Assembly: GCF_006539185.1 (NCBI RefSeq)
Contig: NZ_BJMN01000031.1
Coordinates: 1 to 64,000, forward strand
Length of the DNA: 64,000 bases
Reading direction: 5' to 3'
Source of the DNA: Streptomyces gardneri
GTDB taxonomy: Bacteria > Actinomycetota > Actinomycetes > Streptomycetales > Streptomycetaceae
In this document: positions 8,887 to 18,094 of the stretch, in pieces
How the letters are laid out: every line of letters starts with the position of its first letter
Position numbering within the stretch: the stretch's first letter is position 1
Translations under genes and position numbers: made by a program
Notes under the pieces: model-generated
What the model saw: only the letters and a program-made list of their open reading frames with translations
The model's database searches: none
What the model was told of the DNA's origin: nothing

Positions 8887-9016
8887 CTCGCCCGCCGATG
8901 TAGTTTGCGCTCAGTGCCGCCCGTGGCCGACCCGCCGATGCGGCGTGGATCCGGCGCGGCGGACAAGAAAATGTGCCGGGTTTGCGCGGTTCTGCCCCTG
9001 GTGCGCGCTTCGCGCA

Positions 9017-9045
9017 TTGACCCTGTCCGGCCGCCCCCGTATGCT
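9017..9045 (+). promoter_or_regulatory. Strong sigma-70-type promoter of rpsA
   Basis: TTGACC (9017-9022), a 17-bp spacer, and TATGCT (9040-9045) give a near-consensus HrdB promoter. Transcription from about 9052 would leave a ~190-nt leader before rpsA. The rest of the 355-bp gap (8887-9016) upstream shows nothing else I recognise. Confidence 0.75.
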
Positions 9046-9060
9046 AAAGGTTGCGCTGCG

Positions 9061-9144
9061 GGCCTGCGCGCCTCAGACGGAGCAGGCCGCGCTCGTACCT
9101 GTTGTATGTCCCCTCGGTTTTCGAGGCACCTCCCGTTTCGCGGG
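9061..9144 (+). promoter_or_regulatory. Structured 5' leader of rpsA, three consecutive hairpins
   Basis: Three perfect inverted repeats follow the promoter: GGCCTGC/GCAGGCC (9061-9067, 9082-9088), CCTCG/CGAGG (9112-9116, 9122-9126) and CCCG/CGGG (9132-9135, 9141-9144). Ribosomal protein S1 represses its own mRNA through leader structure in enterobacteria. A similar role here is inferred from position only. Confidence 0.45.
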
Positions 9145-9241
9145 CAGGGGCTTCATTGGCTGTCCGGCTTCTTGGTGCGATACGGGCTCTCGGCGTAGCA
9201 GTACCTACGACTTTCTGTCCGTAACCGGAGCCCTTTCCCAC

Positions 9242-10756
9242 ATGACGAGCAGCACCGAGACCACCGCCACCAGCACCACCCCGCAGGTTGCGGTCAACGA
9301 CATCGGTAACGAGGAAGCCTTCCTCGCCGCGATCGACGAGACGATCAAGTACTTCAACGACGGCGACATCGTCGACGGCGTCATCGTGAAGGTCGACCGG
9401 GACGAGGTCCTGCTCGACATCGGTTACAAGACCGAAGGCGTGATCCCGAGCCGCGAGCTCTCGATCAAGCACGACGTCGACCCGAACGAGGTCGTCAAGG
9501 TCGGCGACGAGATCGAGGCCCTGGTTCTCCAGAAGGAGGACAAGGAAGGCCGCCTGATCCTCTCGAAGAAGCGTGCCCAGTACGAGCGCGCCTGGGGCAC
9601 CATCGAGAAGATCAAGGAAGAGGACGGGATCGTCACCGGTACCGTCATCGAGGTCGTCAAGGGTGGTCTCATCCTCGACATCGGCCTCCGTGGCTTCCTG
9701 CCGGCCTCCCTCGTCGAGATGCGTCGCGTCCGCGACCTCCAGCCCTACGTGGGCAAGGAGCTCGAGGCGAAGATCATCGAGCTGGACAAGAACCGCAACA
9801 ACGTGGTCCTGTCCCGCCGTGCCTGGCTCGAGCAGACCCAGTCCGAGGTTCGCCAGACGTTCCTCACCACCCTGCAGAAGGGTCAGGTCCGCTCCGGCGT
9901 CGTTTCCTCGATCGTCAACTTCGGTGCCTTCGTGGACCTGGGTGGCGTCGACGGTCTCGTGCACGTCTCCGAGCTGTCCTGGAAGCACATCGACCACCCG
10001 TCCGAGGTTGTCGAGGTCGGCCAGGAGGTCACCGTCGAGGTTCTCGACGTCGACATGGACCGCGAGCGTGTCTCCCTGTCGCTGAAGGCGACGCAGGAGG
10101 ACCCGTGGCAGCAGTTCGCCCGTACGCACCAGATCGGTCAGGTCGTCCCGGGTAAGGTCACCAAGCTGGTTCCGTTCGGTGCGTTCGTCCGCGTGGACGA
10201 GGGCATCGAGGGTCTGGTCCACATCTCCGAGCTGGCCGAGCGCCACGTGGAGATCCCGGAGCAGGTCGTCCAGGTCAACGACGAGATCTTCGTCAAGGTC
10301 ATCGACATCGACCTCGAGCGTCGTCGCATCAGCCTCTCGCTGAAGCAGGCCAACGAGTCCTTCGGTGCCGACCCGGCCTCGGTCGAGTTCGACCCGACCC
10401 TGTACGGCATGGCCGCGTCCTACGACGACCAGGGCAACTACATCTACCCCGAGGGCTTCGACCCCGAGACCAACGACTGGCTCGAGGGCTTCGAGACCCA
10501 GCGCGAGGCCTGGGAGACCCAGTACGCCGAGGCGCAGGCTCGTTTCGAGCAGCACCAGGCTCAGGTCATCAAGTCCCGCGAGGCCGACGAGGCCGCCGCT
10601 GCCGAGGGCGCTGCCGCCCCGGCCGCCGGTGGCAACGCCGGTGCGGGCATCTCGGGTGGTTCGTACTCCTCGGAGTCGGACGACAACTCCGGCGCCCTGG
10701 CGTCGGACGAGGCGCTCGCCGCCCTCCGCGAGAAGCTCGCCGGCGGCCAGAGCTGA
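9242..10756 (+). CDS. rpsA: 30S ribosomal protein S1
   Basis: 504 residues with four S1 RNA-binding OB-fold repeats (about 38-107, 124-192, 209-278 and 295-365). The repeats show typical VxKVxxFGAFVDL and GLVHxSELS segments. A Gly/Ala/Ser-rich acidic C-terminal tail follows, as in other actinobacterial S1 proteins, which are shorter than the six-repeat E. coli form. S1 brings mRNAs to the small subunit and unfolds them. The ATG at 9242 (MTSSTETTAT) is the standard start. Codon use is highly biased, consistent with strong expression. It has a near-consensus promoter and a structured leader upstream and a clear terminator downstream. Confidence 0.98.
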   Translation: MTSSTETTATSTTPQVAVNDIGNEEAFLAAIDETIKYFNDGDIVDGVIVKVDRDEVLLDIGYKTEGVIPSRELSIKHDVDPNEVVKVGDEIEALVLQKEDKEGRLILSKKRAQYERAWGTIEKIKEEDGIVTGTVIEVVKGGLILDIGLRGFLPASLVEMRRVRDLQPYVGKELEAKIIELDKNRNNVVLSRRAWLEQTQSEVRQTFLTTLQKGQVRSGVVSSIVNFGAFVDLGGVDGLVHVSELSWKHIDHPSEVVEVGQEVTVEVLDVDMDRERVSLSLKATQEDPWQQFARTHQIGQVVPGKVTKLVPFGAFVRVDEGIEGLVHISELAERHVEIPEQVVQVNDEIFVKVIDIDLERRRISLSLKQANESFGADPASVEFDPTLYGMAASYDDQGNYIYPEGFDPETNDWLEGFETQREAWETQYAEAQARFEQHQAQVIKSREADEAAAAEGAAAPAAGGNAGAGISGGSYSSESDDNSGALASDEALAALREKLAGGQS

Positions 10757-10792
10757 ACAGGCTCTCCGCTGAGCGCTAGCCGCTAGCGAATC

Positions 10793-10824
10793 GAGGCCCG
10801 CTTCCCTTCGGGGGAGCGGGCCTC
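10793..10824 (+). terminator. rpsA terminator
   Basis: GAGGCCCGCT (10793-10802) pairs with AGCGGGCCTC (10815-10824), with an inner CCC/GGG pairing and a TTCG tetraloop. TCG and TTT follow. It lies 37 nt after the rpsA stop. Confidence 0.85.
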
Positions 10825-10944
10825 GGTCGTTTCCGCGACTTTGCCGAGGCCCTGCCGGACTCCTCCTCCGGAAGATCGGCCCGCGCGGGAATGGTGGTGC
10901 GGCTCACGGCGTTGCCAGAGAGAACACGAGGAGGAGCGGTAATC

Positions 10945-11883
10945 GTGCTTGATCCCCAGGATTTGTACGAATGGGACCCGAAGGGCCTGGCCGTCGTGGA
11001 CCTGGCCCTGGCGCAGGAGTCGGCCGGGCTGGTCATGCTGTACCACTTCGACGGCTACATCGACGCCGGCGAGACGGGTGAGCAGATCGTCGAGCGGCTG
11101 CTCGACACCCTTCCCCACCAGCTGGTGGCCCGCTTCGACCACGACAGGCTCGTGGACTACCGCGCCCGCCGCCCCCTGCTGACCTTCCGGCGCGACCGCT
11201 GGACCGCGTACGAGACGCCGTCCATCGAGGTCCGCCTCGTCCAGGACGCCACCGGGGCACCCTTCCTGGTCCTCTCGGGCCCCGAGCCCGACGTCGAGTG
11301 GGAGCGGTTCGCCGCCGCCGTCGGGCAGATCGTCGAGCGGCTCGGCGTGCGCCTCGCGGTCAACTTCCACGGCATCCCCATGGGCGTACCGCACACCCGC
11401 CCCGTCGGCCTCACCCCGCACGGCACCCGGACGGACCTGATGCCCGGGCACACCAGCCCCTTCGACGAGGCCCAGGTCCCCGGCAGCGCCGAGTCCCTCG
11501 TCGAGTACCGGCTCTCGGAGTCCGGCCACGACACCCTCGGCGTCGCCGCCCACGTCCCGCACTACGTGGCTCGCTCGCCGTACCCGGATGCCGCCCTGAC
11601 CGTCCTCGAGGCCGTCACGGCCGCCACCGGCCTCGTGCTCCCGGGCGTCGCCCACGCGCTGCGGACGGAGGCCCGCCGCACCCAGACCGAGATCGACCGC
11701 CAGATCGGCGAGGGCGACGAGGAGCTGGTCGCGCTCGTCCAGGGCCTTGAGCACCAGTACGACGCGGTGGCCGGCGCCGAGACCCGCGGCAGCCTGGTCG
11801 CCGAGCCGGTCGACCTGCCGTCGGCCGACGAGCTGGGCCGCGAGTTCGAGCGCTTCCTCGCCGAGCGGGAGGGCGACGCGTAG
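10945..11883 (+). CDS. PAC2 family protein (proteasome assembly chaperone-like)
   Basis: 312 residues containing the PAC2 fold, related to eukaryotic proteasome assembly chaperone 2 and archaeal PbaB. Visible family features are LVMLYHFDGYIDAG near the start and NFHGIPMGVPHTRP in the middle. The C-terminal third is helical and charged. The GTG start at 10945 lies 8 nt after GAGGAG; an upstream GTG at 10891 would add 18 residues with no ribosome site. It is found next to rpsA/coaE in streptomycetes. A link to the actinobacterial proteasome is plausible but unproven. Confidence 0.85.
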   Translation: MLDPQDLYEWDPKGLAVVDLALAQESAGLVMLYHFDGYIDAGETGEQIVERLLDTLPHQLVARFDHDRLVDYRARRPLLTFRRDRWTAYETPSIEVRLVQDATGAPFLVLSGPEPDVEWERFAAAVGQIVERLGVRLAVNFHGIPMGVPHTRPVGLTPHGTRTDLMPGHTSPFDEAQVPGSAESLVEYRLSESGHDTLGVAAHVPHYVARSPYPDAALTVLEAVTAATGLVLPGVAHALRTEARRTQTEIDRQIGEGDEELVALVQGLEHQYDAVAGAETRGSLVAEPVDLPSADELGREFERFLAEREGDA

Positions 11884-11937
11884 CCCTCCCCGGGGGCGAC
11901 GCGCGGTCCTCGTCGGACAGGCCCTAAGCTGCCGCTC

Positions 11938-12543
11938 ATGCTGAAGGTGGGCCTGACCGGCGGGATCGGCGCCGGCAAGAGCGAAGTGTCGCGGCTGCTC
12001 GTCTCGTACGGAGCCGTGCTGATCGACGCGGACCGGATCGCCCGCGAGGTCGTCGAACCCGGGACACCGGGGCTCGCGGCCGTCGTGGAGGCCTTCGGGG
12101 AAGCCGTCCTGACCGAGAGCGGGACGCTCGACCGGCCGAAGCTCGGCTCCATCGTCTTCGCCGACGCCGACCGGCTGGCCACCCTGAACGCCCTCGTGCA
12201 CCCCCTGGTCGGGGCGCGATCTGCGGAGCTGGAGAGCCGGGCGGGCGCCGGAGACGTCGTCGTCCACGACGTACCCCTGCTCACCGAGAACGGGCTCGCG
12301 CCGCTCTACGACCTGGTAGTGGTCGTGGACGCGTCTCCCGAGACCCAGCTCGACCGGCTCGTACGCCTCCGGGGCATGGCCGAGGCCGAGGCCCGGGCCC
12401 GGATGGCCGCCCAGGCCACGCGGGCCCAGCGACTGGCGATCGCGGACCTCGTGATCGACAACGACGGCCCGCTGGAGGCGCTGGAACCGCAGGTGCGGAA
12501 GGTCTGGGACGAGCTGGAGCGCCGGGCCGCCGACCCGGCCTGA
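11938..12543 (+). CDS. coaE: Dephospho-CoA kinase
   Basis: 201 residues. CoaE phosphorylates the 3'-hydroxyl of dephospho-CoA, the last step of coenzyme A synthesis, in the cytosol. The P-loop GGIGAGKS is at residues 8-15, followed by the DADxIAREVVEPGTPG motif (31-45) and the HPL segment that characterise the family. The length is typical of the single-domain enzyme. It starts 54 bp after the PAC2 gene and is probably cotranscribed. TAAGCT (11925-11930) close to the ATG could also be a -10 giving a leaderless message. Confidence 0.95.
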   Translation: MLKVGLTGGIGAGKSEVSRLLVSYGAVLIDADRIAREVVEPGTPGLAAVVEAFGEAVLTESGTLDRPKLGSIVFADADRLATLNALVHPLVGARSAELESRAGAGDVVVHDVPLLTENGLAPLYDLVVVVDASPETQLDRLVRLRGMAEAEARARMAAQATRAQRLAIADLVIDNDGPLEALEPQVRKVWDELERRAADPA

Positions 12544-12666
12544 GACCCGTCACCCGCCACCCGGCGCTGCGCGTCAGGCGCCGGGGTCGGCAACCGGGCG
12601 GAGCACCGGCGGAATGCGGCCGCCGGGTTCGGTGTTCCTTCACCTCATCAAGGGAAGGATGCCATC

Positions 12667-13035
12667 GTGGCCGACACGAACCCGGAAACGCACGTCATCG
12701 ACTTCCGCGCCGCCGAGCACCTGCTGGCCGCGCGGGACCCGCGTGGCGCCGTGAAGCTGCTGGACTCGGTGATCGCCGCCCACCCCGAGAACACGGCCGC
12801 GCGACTGCTGCGGGCCCGGGCGTTCTTCGCCGCCGCCCAGCTCCGTCCGGCCCAGCTGGAGTTCGAGCTGGTCCTGGAGCGCGAGCCGGACAACGCGTTC
12901 GCCCACTTCGCCCTGGCCCGCACCTTCGAGCGCTCCGGGCAGACCGCGCAGGCCACCCGGCACTTCCGGCTCGCCGCCGCACTCGACCCGAAGCCGGAGT
13001 ACCTCCAGGCGGCGGGGTTCGACACGCGGAACTGA
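12667..13035 (+). CDS. Small tetratricopeptide-repeat protein
   Basis: 122 residues made almost entirely of TPR-like helix pairs, for example the segments AARDPRGAVKLLDSVIAAHP and AHFALARTFERSGQTAQA. Such a protein acts as a binding scaffold; its partner is unknown. The GTG start at 12667 follows GGGAAGGA at optimal distance. The gene follows coaE by 123 bp. Confidence 0.8.
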   Translation: MADTNPETHVIDFRAAEHLLAARDPRGAVKLLDSVIAAHPENTAARLLRARAFFAAAQLRPAQLEFELVLEREPDNAFAHFALARTFERSGQTAQATRHFRLAAALDPKPEYLQAAGFDTRN

Positions 13036-13045
13036 CGGCCGCGGT

Positions 13046-13327
13046 TCAGCGGCCCGTGCCGCCGTGATCGGGTTCGTACGGCGGGATGTTCCGGCCCGGC
13101 TGCCAGTGCGGGCCCTGGTGGATGTGGTGCAGCACCATCGCCAGGTCGCACACCACCACGAGGAAGAGCACCCCGCATGCCGCCGCCCAGCCGGGACGGC
13201 CCACCAGTGAGAAGACGGTCGTACCGAAGGCGGCCCAGAGCAGTCCCCACACAGCCAGCCAGAACCGCATGCGCAGGGGACTGCGCGCGGTCGCCGGTTC
13301 GTTCCCGGAACGCATGACGGTCACCAT
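13046..13327 (-). CDS. DUF6343 family small membrane protein
   Basis: 93 residues with two hydrophobic segments (about 21-42 and 47-66) and a conserved short tail, GPHWQPGRNIPPYEPD. The pattern of R-S-P-L-R-x-R-F before the first segment and RPGWAAACGV between the two matches the streptomycete DUF6343 family. Function unknown. It is convergent with the TPR gene. Confidence 0.75.
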   Translation of the reverse strand: MVTVMRSGNEPATARSPLRMRFWLAVWGLLWAAFGTTVFSLVGRPGWAAACGVLFLVVVCDLAMVLHHIHQGPHWQPGRNIPPYEPDHGGTGR

Positions 13328-13391
13328 CTCCCGTCCGAGCCCCGAAGGGGGCTCTTCCAGGATGGACCCTGCGGCGGGTGGAGGGAACCGG

Positions 13392-13730
13392 TCAGTGGAT
13401 GACGCTGTAGCTGCGCCACGGCAAGGCGCCCGGCGCGATCTCGTTGCTGGTGCTGGTGGGGAGGTAGATGTTGTGCTTCCCCTTGCAGTCGCGCGTCGGG
13501 TACAGCCTGATGTCGACGAGGGTGTCGTTCTCGACCCTGGTCGCCCCGCGCGGGACGAGGAGGCGGTGGCAGCCGTTCACCGAGGGGCTCGTCACGGTCA
13601 CCACGACGTCGCGATCCGTCTCGTACGAGAGCGTGCCGACCATGGTGCGGTCCAGGCTCGAACAGCCGGCGACGGCGAGAGTGAGCAGCACGGCCCCGGT
13701 GGCGGTCGTGAGACGCCGGCGAACGGACAT
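13392..13730 (-). CDS. Secreted lipoprotein of unknown function
   Basis: 112 residues. The start is taken at the ATG at 13730 because it begins a classic lipoprotein signal: basic MSVRRR, a hydrophobic stretch, then the lipobox LAVAGC with Cys22. The mature ~90-residue domain has two further cysteines (CHRL and DCKG) that could form a disulphide, and is beta-rich. I do not recognise a family. It is divergent from the SNF2 helicase gene. Confidence 0.65.
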   Translation of the reverse strand: MSVRRRLTTATGAVLLTLAVAGCSSLDRTMVGTLSYETDRDVVVTVTSPSVNGCHRLLVPRGATRVENDTLVDIRLYPTRDCKGKHNIYLPTSTSNEIAPGALPWRSYSVIH

Positions 13731-13867
13731 GGCGGTTCCTCTTCTGTCGGAGTCCGGGTCTTGTCCCGGCGGCACCTCGGGTGCACCCGGTCCAGGCCAC
13801 CATCGCGCCCCCGGGCGCCCGTGTCATCCGCTGCTGGGCCGCACGGGCGAACCCGCGTGGCGGCCGT

Positions 13868-13889
13868 TGTCAGACCCCCGCCGTAAGGT
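13868..13889 (+). promoter_or_regulatory. Possible PafBC-type DNA-damage promoter of the SNF2/SWIM operon
   Basis: TGTCAGAC (13868-13875), exactly 8 bp, then TAAGGT (13884-13889) follows the TGTC(R)GTG-N8-TAnnnT architecture with two mismatches in the upstream element; a T precedes it as in the TTGTCAG consensus. Transcription would start about 43 nt before the helicase GTG. Confidence 0.45.
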
Positions 13890-13938
13890 CGGAGATCCAG
13901 TCGGACACTCGTCACCCGGTGGGAAGGAGCGCGGAGCC

Positions 13939-16788
13939 GTGGCACACACCTGGATGACCAGCGCCGCCGTCTTCCTGCCGGCCGGCCTGCCCCGTGAGGG
14001 TCGCGTCGCCTTCTGGGCCCCCGACGGCGACGCGCTGCCGGACCCGGCGGAGAGCGGTGCGGAGCGCGTCGAGCTGACCGTCGTCCGACGGCACGGAAGC
14101 GGCGCCCGTACGCGGGTCGTGCCCGCCGTCACCCTCCCCGTCGCCGCCGCCCTGCCCCATCTCGTCGCGGCCCGCCGCCACCCGGCCGCCCACCTCGCCA
14201 CCGCCGGCTGGGGCGCCGCCGCCCTGCACGCTCTGCACCTGGTGGCCCGCGGCCGCATGCTGCCGGGTCTGACCGCCGACGACCTGGACGCCTGGCGGGC
14301 CGGCCCGCTGGACGCCGACGACATCGCCCACCTGCGGGCCGTCGCCGCGGCCATGCCGTACGAGGCGCATGCCGTGCCCGCGCCCGGCCCCGGCCCGCTG
14401 CGGCTGCCCGAGCCCGAGGCGCTCGTGCGCGCCTTCCTCGACGCGGTCGCCGACACCCTGCCCCGTACCCCGGCCGCCGTCCACGCGGTCGGGGCGCCGT
14501 TCGCGGCCCGCGCGCCGCAGCACCTGCCCCGCGCGCGTGCCTGGGCGGCGGAGGCCGCCGCCGGGATGGACGCGGGTGTACGGGTCTCGCTCCGCCTCGA
14601 CCTGTCGGGGTACGAACTCTTCGACATCGCCGACACGGCCGCGGGGGAGGAGAGCGGTGCCGAGCGCCAGGCCGCCGCCGCGATCCTCCAGATCCACAGC
14701 CTCGCCGACCCGACCCTCGTCATCGACGCCCTGGCCCTGTGGGCGGGGGAGGGTGAGCACTTCGGGCCGCGCGCCCGGATCGACGCGGTCCTCGCCCTGC
14801 GCCGGGCCGCCCGCGTCTGGCCCCCGCTGGCCCGGCTCCTGGAGCGGGACGTGCCCGACGTCCTCGCCCTCACCGAGGACGAGCTGTACGAACTGCTCGG
14901 CCCCGCGGCGGCCCGGCTCGCGGATGCCGGGGTCGCCCTCCACTGGCCGCGCGAGCTGGCCCGCTCGCTGAGCGCCTCCGCCGTCGTCCGCCCCGCCCTG
15001 GCCGCGCCCGGCTCCGCGACCGACGGCACGGCCTTCTTCGACAGCGAGGAGCTCCTGCGGTTCAACTGGCAGCTGGCCCTCGACGGCGATCCCCTCACCG
15101 AGCGGGAGATGGACCTGCTCGCCGAGGCCCACCGGCCCGTCGTACGCCTCCGCGACCAGTGGGTCGTCGTCGACCCCGACCTCGTCCGCAAGGCCCGCAA
15201 GCGCGAACTGGGCCTGCTGGAACCGGTCGACGCCCTCGCCGTCGCCCTCACCGGCACCGCGGAGGTGGACGGCGAGACCGTCCCCGCCGTCCCCGTCGGG
15301 GCGCTCGCCGCCCTCCGGGACCGGCTCATGGCCGGCCCCGAGGCCGTGCAGGCCCCGCCCGGCCTGACCGCGACCCTCCGCGACTACCAGCTCCGCGGCC
15401 TCGCCTGGCTGGACCTGATGACCTCGCTCGGCCTCGGCGGCTGCCTCGCCGACGACATGGGCCTCGGCAAGACCGTCACGCTCATCGCCCTCCATCTGCG
15501 CCGCGCCCGCCGCGCCCCCACCCTCGTCGTCTGCCCGGCGTCCCTCCTCGGCAACTGGCAGCGGGAGGTGGAGAAGTTCGCCCCCGGCACGCCGGTGCGC
15601 CGCTTCCACGGCGCCGACCGCGGACTCGACGGGATGGACGGCGGGTTCGTCCTCACCACCTACGGCACCCTGCGCACCAGTGCCGCCCAACTCGCCGAGC
15701 GGGAGTGGGGCATGGTCGTCGCCGACGAGGCACAGCACGTCAAGAACCCGTTCTCCGCGACCGCGAAGGCGCTGCGCGAGATCCCCGCACCGGCGAGGGT
15801 CGCCCTGACCGGAACCCCCGTGGAGAACAACCTCTCCGAGCTGTGGGCGCTCCTCGACTGGACCACCCCCGGTCTCCTCGGACCGCTCAAGGCCTTCCGC
15901 TCCCGCCACGCCCGGGCCGTGGAGAACAACGAGGAGATCGAGCACGCGGAGGCCGTCGAGCGGCTCGCCCGGCTCGTACGGCCCTTCCTGCTGCGCCGCC
16001 GCAAGTCCGACCCCGGGATCGTCCCCGAACTGCCGCCCAAGACCGAGTCCGACCATCCCGTGTCCCTCACCCGGGAACAGGCCTCGCTGTACGAGGCGGT
16101 CGTCCGCGAGACGATGGCGCAGATCGAGGCCGCCGAGGGCATGGCCCGCCGCGGGCTCGTCATGAAGCTGCTGACCTCGCTCAAGCAGATCTGCAACCAC
16201 CCCGCGCAGTACCTCAAGGAGCAGGCGCCGCGCGGCAGCGGCACCGCCCGGCTCGCCGGCCGCTCCGGGAAGCTCGCCCTGCTCGACGAGCTCCTCGACA
16301 CGATCCTCGCCGAGGACGGGTCCGTACTCGTCTTCACCCAGTACGTGTCGATGGCCAGGCTCCTCGCCGACCACCTGGCCGCGCGCGGCATCCAGGCCCA
16401 ACTGCTCCACGGCGGCACCCCGGTGGCCGAGCGCGAGCGGATGGTCGACCGCTTCCAGGCCGGCGAGATCCCCGTCTTCCTGCTCTCCCTCAAGGCCGCG
16501 GGCACCGGCCTCAACCTCACCCGGGCCGGCCACGTCGTGCACTACGACCGCTGGTGGAACCCGGCCGTGGAGGAGCAGGCCACCGACCGGGCCTACCGGA
16601 TCGGACAGACCCAGCCGGTGCAGGTCCACCGCCTCGTGGCCGAGGGCACGGTCGAGGACCGCATCGCCGAGATGCTGCTAGCCAAGCGCGCCCTGGCCGA
16701 CGCCGTCCTCGGCTCGGGCGAGGCCGCCCTGACCGAACTGACCGACCGCGAGCTGGCCGACCTGGTGTCCCTGAGGAGGCACGCGTGA
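13939..16788 (+). CDS. SNF2-family DEAD/DEAH helicase
   Basis: 949 residues. The N-terminal half is a bacterial SNF2-associated domain. The C-terminal half carries the two RecA-like lobes: DDMGLGKTVT (Walker A, about 503-512), DEAQHVKN (about 595-602), LTGTPVENNL, LVFTQYVS, GGTPVAER and the motif VI region RAYRIGQTQPV. Members are ATP-driven DNA translocases; the mycobacterial relative HelZ is damage-inducible. The GTG at 13939 lies 9 nt after GGAAGGAG. It overlaps the SWIM gene by 4 bp (GTGA), so the two products are probably made together. Confidence 0.92.
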   Translation: MAHTWMTSAAVFLPAGLPREGRVAFWAPDGDALPDPAESGAERVELTVVRRHGSGARTRVVPAVTLPVAAALPHLVAARRHPAAHLATAGWGAAALHALHLVARGRMLPGLTADDLDAWRAGPLDADDIAHLRAVAAAMPYEAHAVPAPGPGPLRLPEPEALVRAFLDAVADTLPRTPAAVHAVGAPFAARAPQHLPRARAWAAEAAAGMDAGVRVSLRLDLSGYELFDIADTAAGEESGAERQAAAAILQIHSLADPTLVIDALALWAGEGEHFGPRARIDAVLALRRAARVWPPLARLLERDVPDVLALTEDELYELLGPAAARLADAGVALHWPRELARSLSASAVVRPALAAPGSATDGTAFFDSEELLRFNWQLALDGDPLTEREMDLLAEAHRPVVRLRDQWVVVDPDLVRKARKRELGLLEPVDALAVALTGTAEVDGETVPAVPVGALAALRDRLMAGPEAVQAPPGLTATLRDYQLRGLAWLDLMTSLGLGGCLADDMGLGKTVTLIALHLRRARRAPTLVVCPASLLGNWQREVEKFAPGTPVRRFHGADRGLDGMDGGFVLTTYGTLRTSAAQLAEREWGMVVADEAQHVKNPFSATAKALREIPAPARVALTGTPVENNLSELWALLDWTTPGLLGPLKAFRSRHARAVENNEEIEHAEAVERLARLVRPFLLRRRKSDPGIVPELPPKTESDHPVSLTREQASLYEAVVRETMAQIEAAEGMARRGLVMKLLTSLKQICNHPAQYLKEQAPRGSGTARLAGRSGKLALLDELLDTILAEDGSVLVFTQYVSMARLLADHLAARGIQAQLLHGGTPVAERERMVDRFQAGEIPVFLLSLKAAGTGLNLTRAGHVVHYDRWWNPAVEEQATDRAYRIGQTQPVQVHRLVAEGTVEDRIAEMLLAKRALADAVLGSGEAALTELTDRELADLVSLRRHA

Positions 16789-18053
16789 ACCGCCCGCGCT
16801 CCGCCCGTGGGGCCCTGCCCCGCCACGACGACCGCCGCCGCAGCTTCCCGCAGGTAGCGCCCCGCGAGGCGCCCGACGGGCGGTTCGCCGCCACCTGGTG
16901 GGGGAACGCCTGGGTGGAGGCGCTGGAGGGCACCGCCCTCGACCCGGCCCGCCTCGCACGCGGGAAGGCGTACGCCGGGCGTGGCCACGTCGACGCGATC
17001 ACCGTCACCCCCGGCCGGGTCGTCGCCTACGTCCACGGCAGCCGCACCCGCCCGTACCGCACCGAGATCAGGATGCGGACCCTCGGCGACGACGGCTGGG
17101 AGCGGTTCCTCGACGAGGCCACGGCCCGCCCCGATCACATCGCCGCGCTCCTCGACAAGGACGTGCCGCACGCCCTGGAGGCCGTCACCGGCCTGCTGCC
17201 CGCGCCGGGGGACCTCGTCCCCGACTGCTCCTGCCCGGACGACGGTTACCCCTGCAAGCACGCCGCCGCCCTCTGCTACCAGGCGGCGAGACTCCTCGAC
17301 GAGGACCCGTTCGTCCTCTTCCTGATGCGCGGGCGCGGCGAGCAGGAGCTGCTCGCCGAGCTCACCCGGCGCAACGCCGCCCGGTCCGCAGCCGAAGCGA
17401 CCGCCGCCGCGCCGCCGATGCCGACGGTCCCCGCCCCCGCCGCGCTCGCCGCGACGGCGGCCGGACTTCTGCCGCTGCCCCGGCCGTTGGCGCTTCCCGA
17501 CCGGCCGGGCCGTCCGGCCGTCTTCCCGCCCGATCCCGAAGCCCCCGATCCGCTCGCCCTCGACCTCCTCGCCAGCGAGGCCGCGGTCCGCGCCCACACC
17601 TTCCTCGCCACCGGACACGACCCGGTCGCCGCGCTCACCCCCTGGCAGGACGCGGTCCGACTGGCCGCCGCGCACCCCGGTTCCGGGCTCACCGCCTCGA
17701 CCCGCGCTCTCTACCGCGACCTGGCCTACGCGTTGGACCGCACACCCACGGACCTGGCCCGTGCCGTCGCCGCCTGGCGGCAGGGCGGCGCCGCAGGACT
17801 CGCCGTCCTGGAGGAGCCCTGGGACCCGCCGGCCGGCCCGTTCGACCGGGCCCGACCCGCGCTGCTCGCCGCCGACTTCCCCGCCTTCCGGCCCTGGCGC
17901 AACCGGCTCTCGACGGAATCGCTCCAGCTCAGGCTGGGCCGGGACGGCCTCTGGTACGGCTACGAGTCGGACGCGGGGCGCGAGGACTGGTGGCCGCGAG
18001 GCGAGCCCGATCCGGACCCGGTCGGCGCCCTCACCGACCTGCTGGGAAGGTGA
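16785..18053 (+). CDS. SWIM zinc-finger protein
   Basis: 422 residues. The SWIM motif CxC...CxH is at about 147-158 (CSCPDDGYPCKH), a putative zinc-binding module for DNA or protein contact. The N-terminal ~125 residues contain WWGNAWVEALE and RGKAYAGRGHV, typical of SWIM proteins encoded beside SNF2 helicases. The rest is Ala/Pro-rich and helical. The GTG start overlaps the helicase stop (GTGA) and is preceded by GAGGAGG. The genomic pairing suggests the protein is a partner or targeting subunit of the helicase. Confidence 0.88.
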   Translation: MNRPRSARGALPRHDDRRRSFPQVAPREAPDGRFAATWWGNAWVEALEGTALDPARLARGKAYAGRGHVDAITVTPGRVVAYVHGSRTRPYRTEIRMRTLGDDGWERFLDEATARPDHIAALLDKDVPHALEAVTGLLPAPGDLVPDCSCPDDGYPCKHAAALCYQAARLLDEDPFVLFLMRGRGEQELLAELTRRNAARSAAEATAAAPPMPTVPAPAALAATAAGLLPLPRPLALPDRPGRPAVFPPDPEAPDPLALDLLASEAAVRAHTFLATGHDPVAALTPWQDAVRLAAAHPGSGLTASTRALYRDLAYALDRTPTDLARAVAAWRQGGAAGLAVLEEPWDPPAGPFDRARPALLAADFPAFRPWRNRLSTESLQLRLGRDGLWYGYESDAGREDWWPRGEPDPDPVGALTDLLGR

Positions 18054-18094
18054 CGGGAAGGCGCGCCGACACTCGAACGGCGCCCAGGACACCC

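Noticed and set aside
13912..16629. 905-residue open frame opposite the SNF2 helicase
   Set aside because: No family features and a composition of Gly/Val/Glu expected for an antisense shadow.
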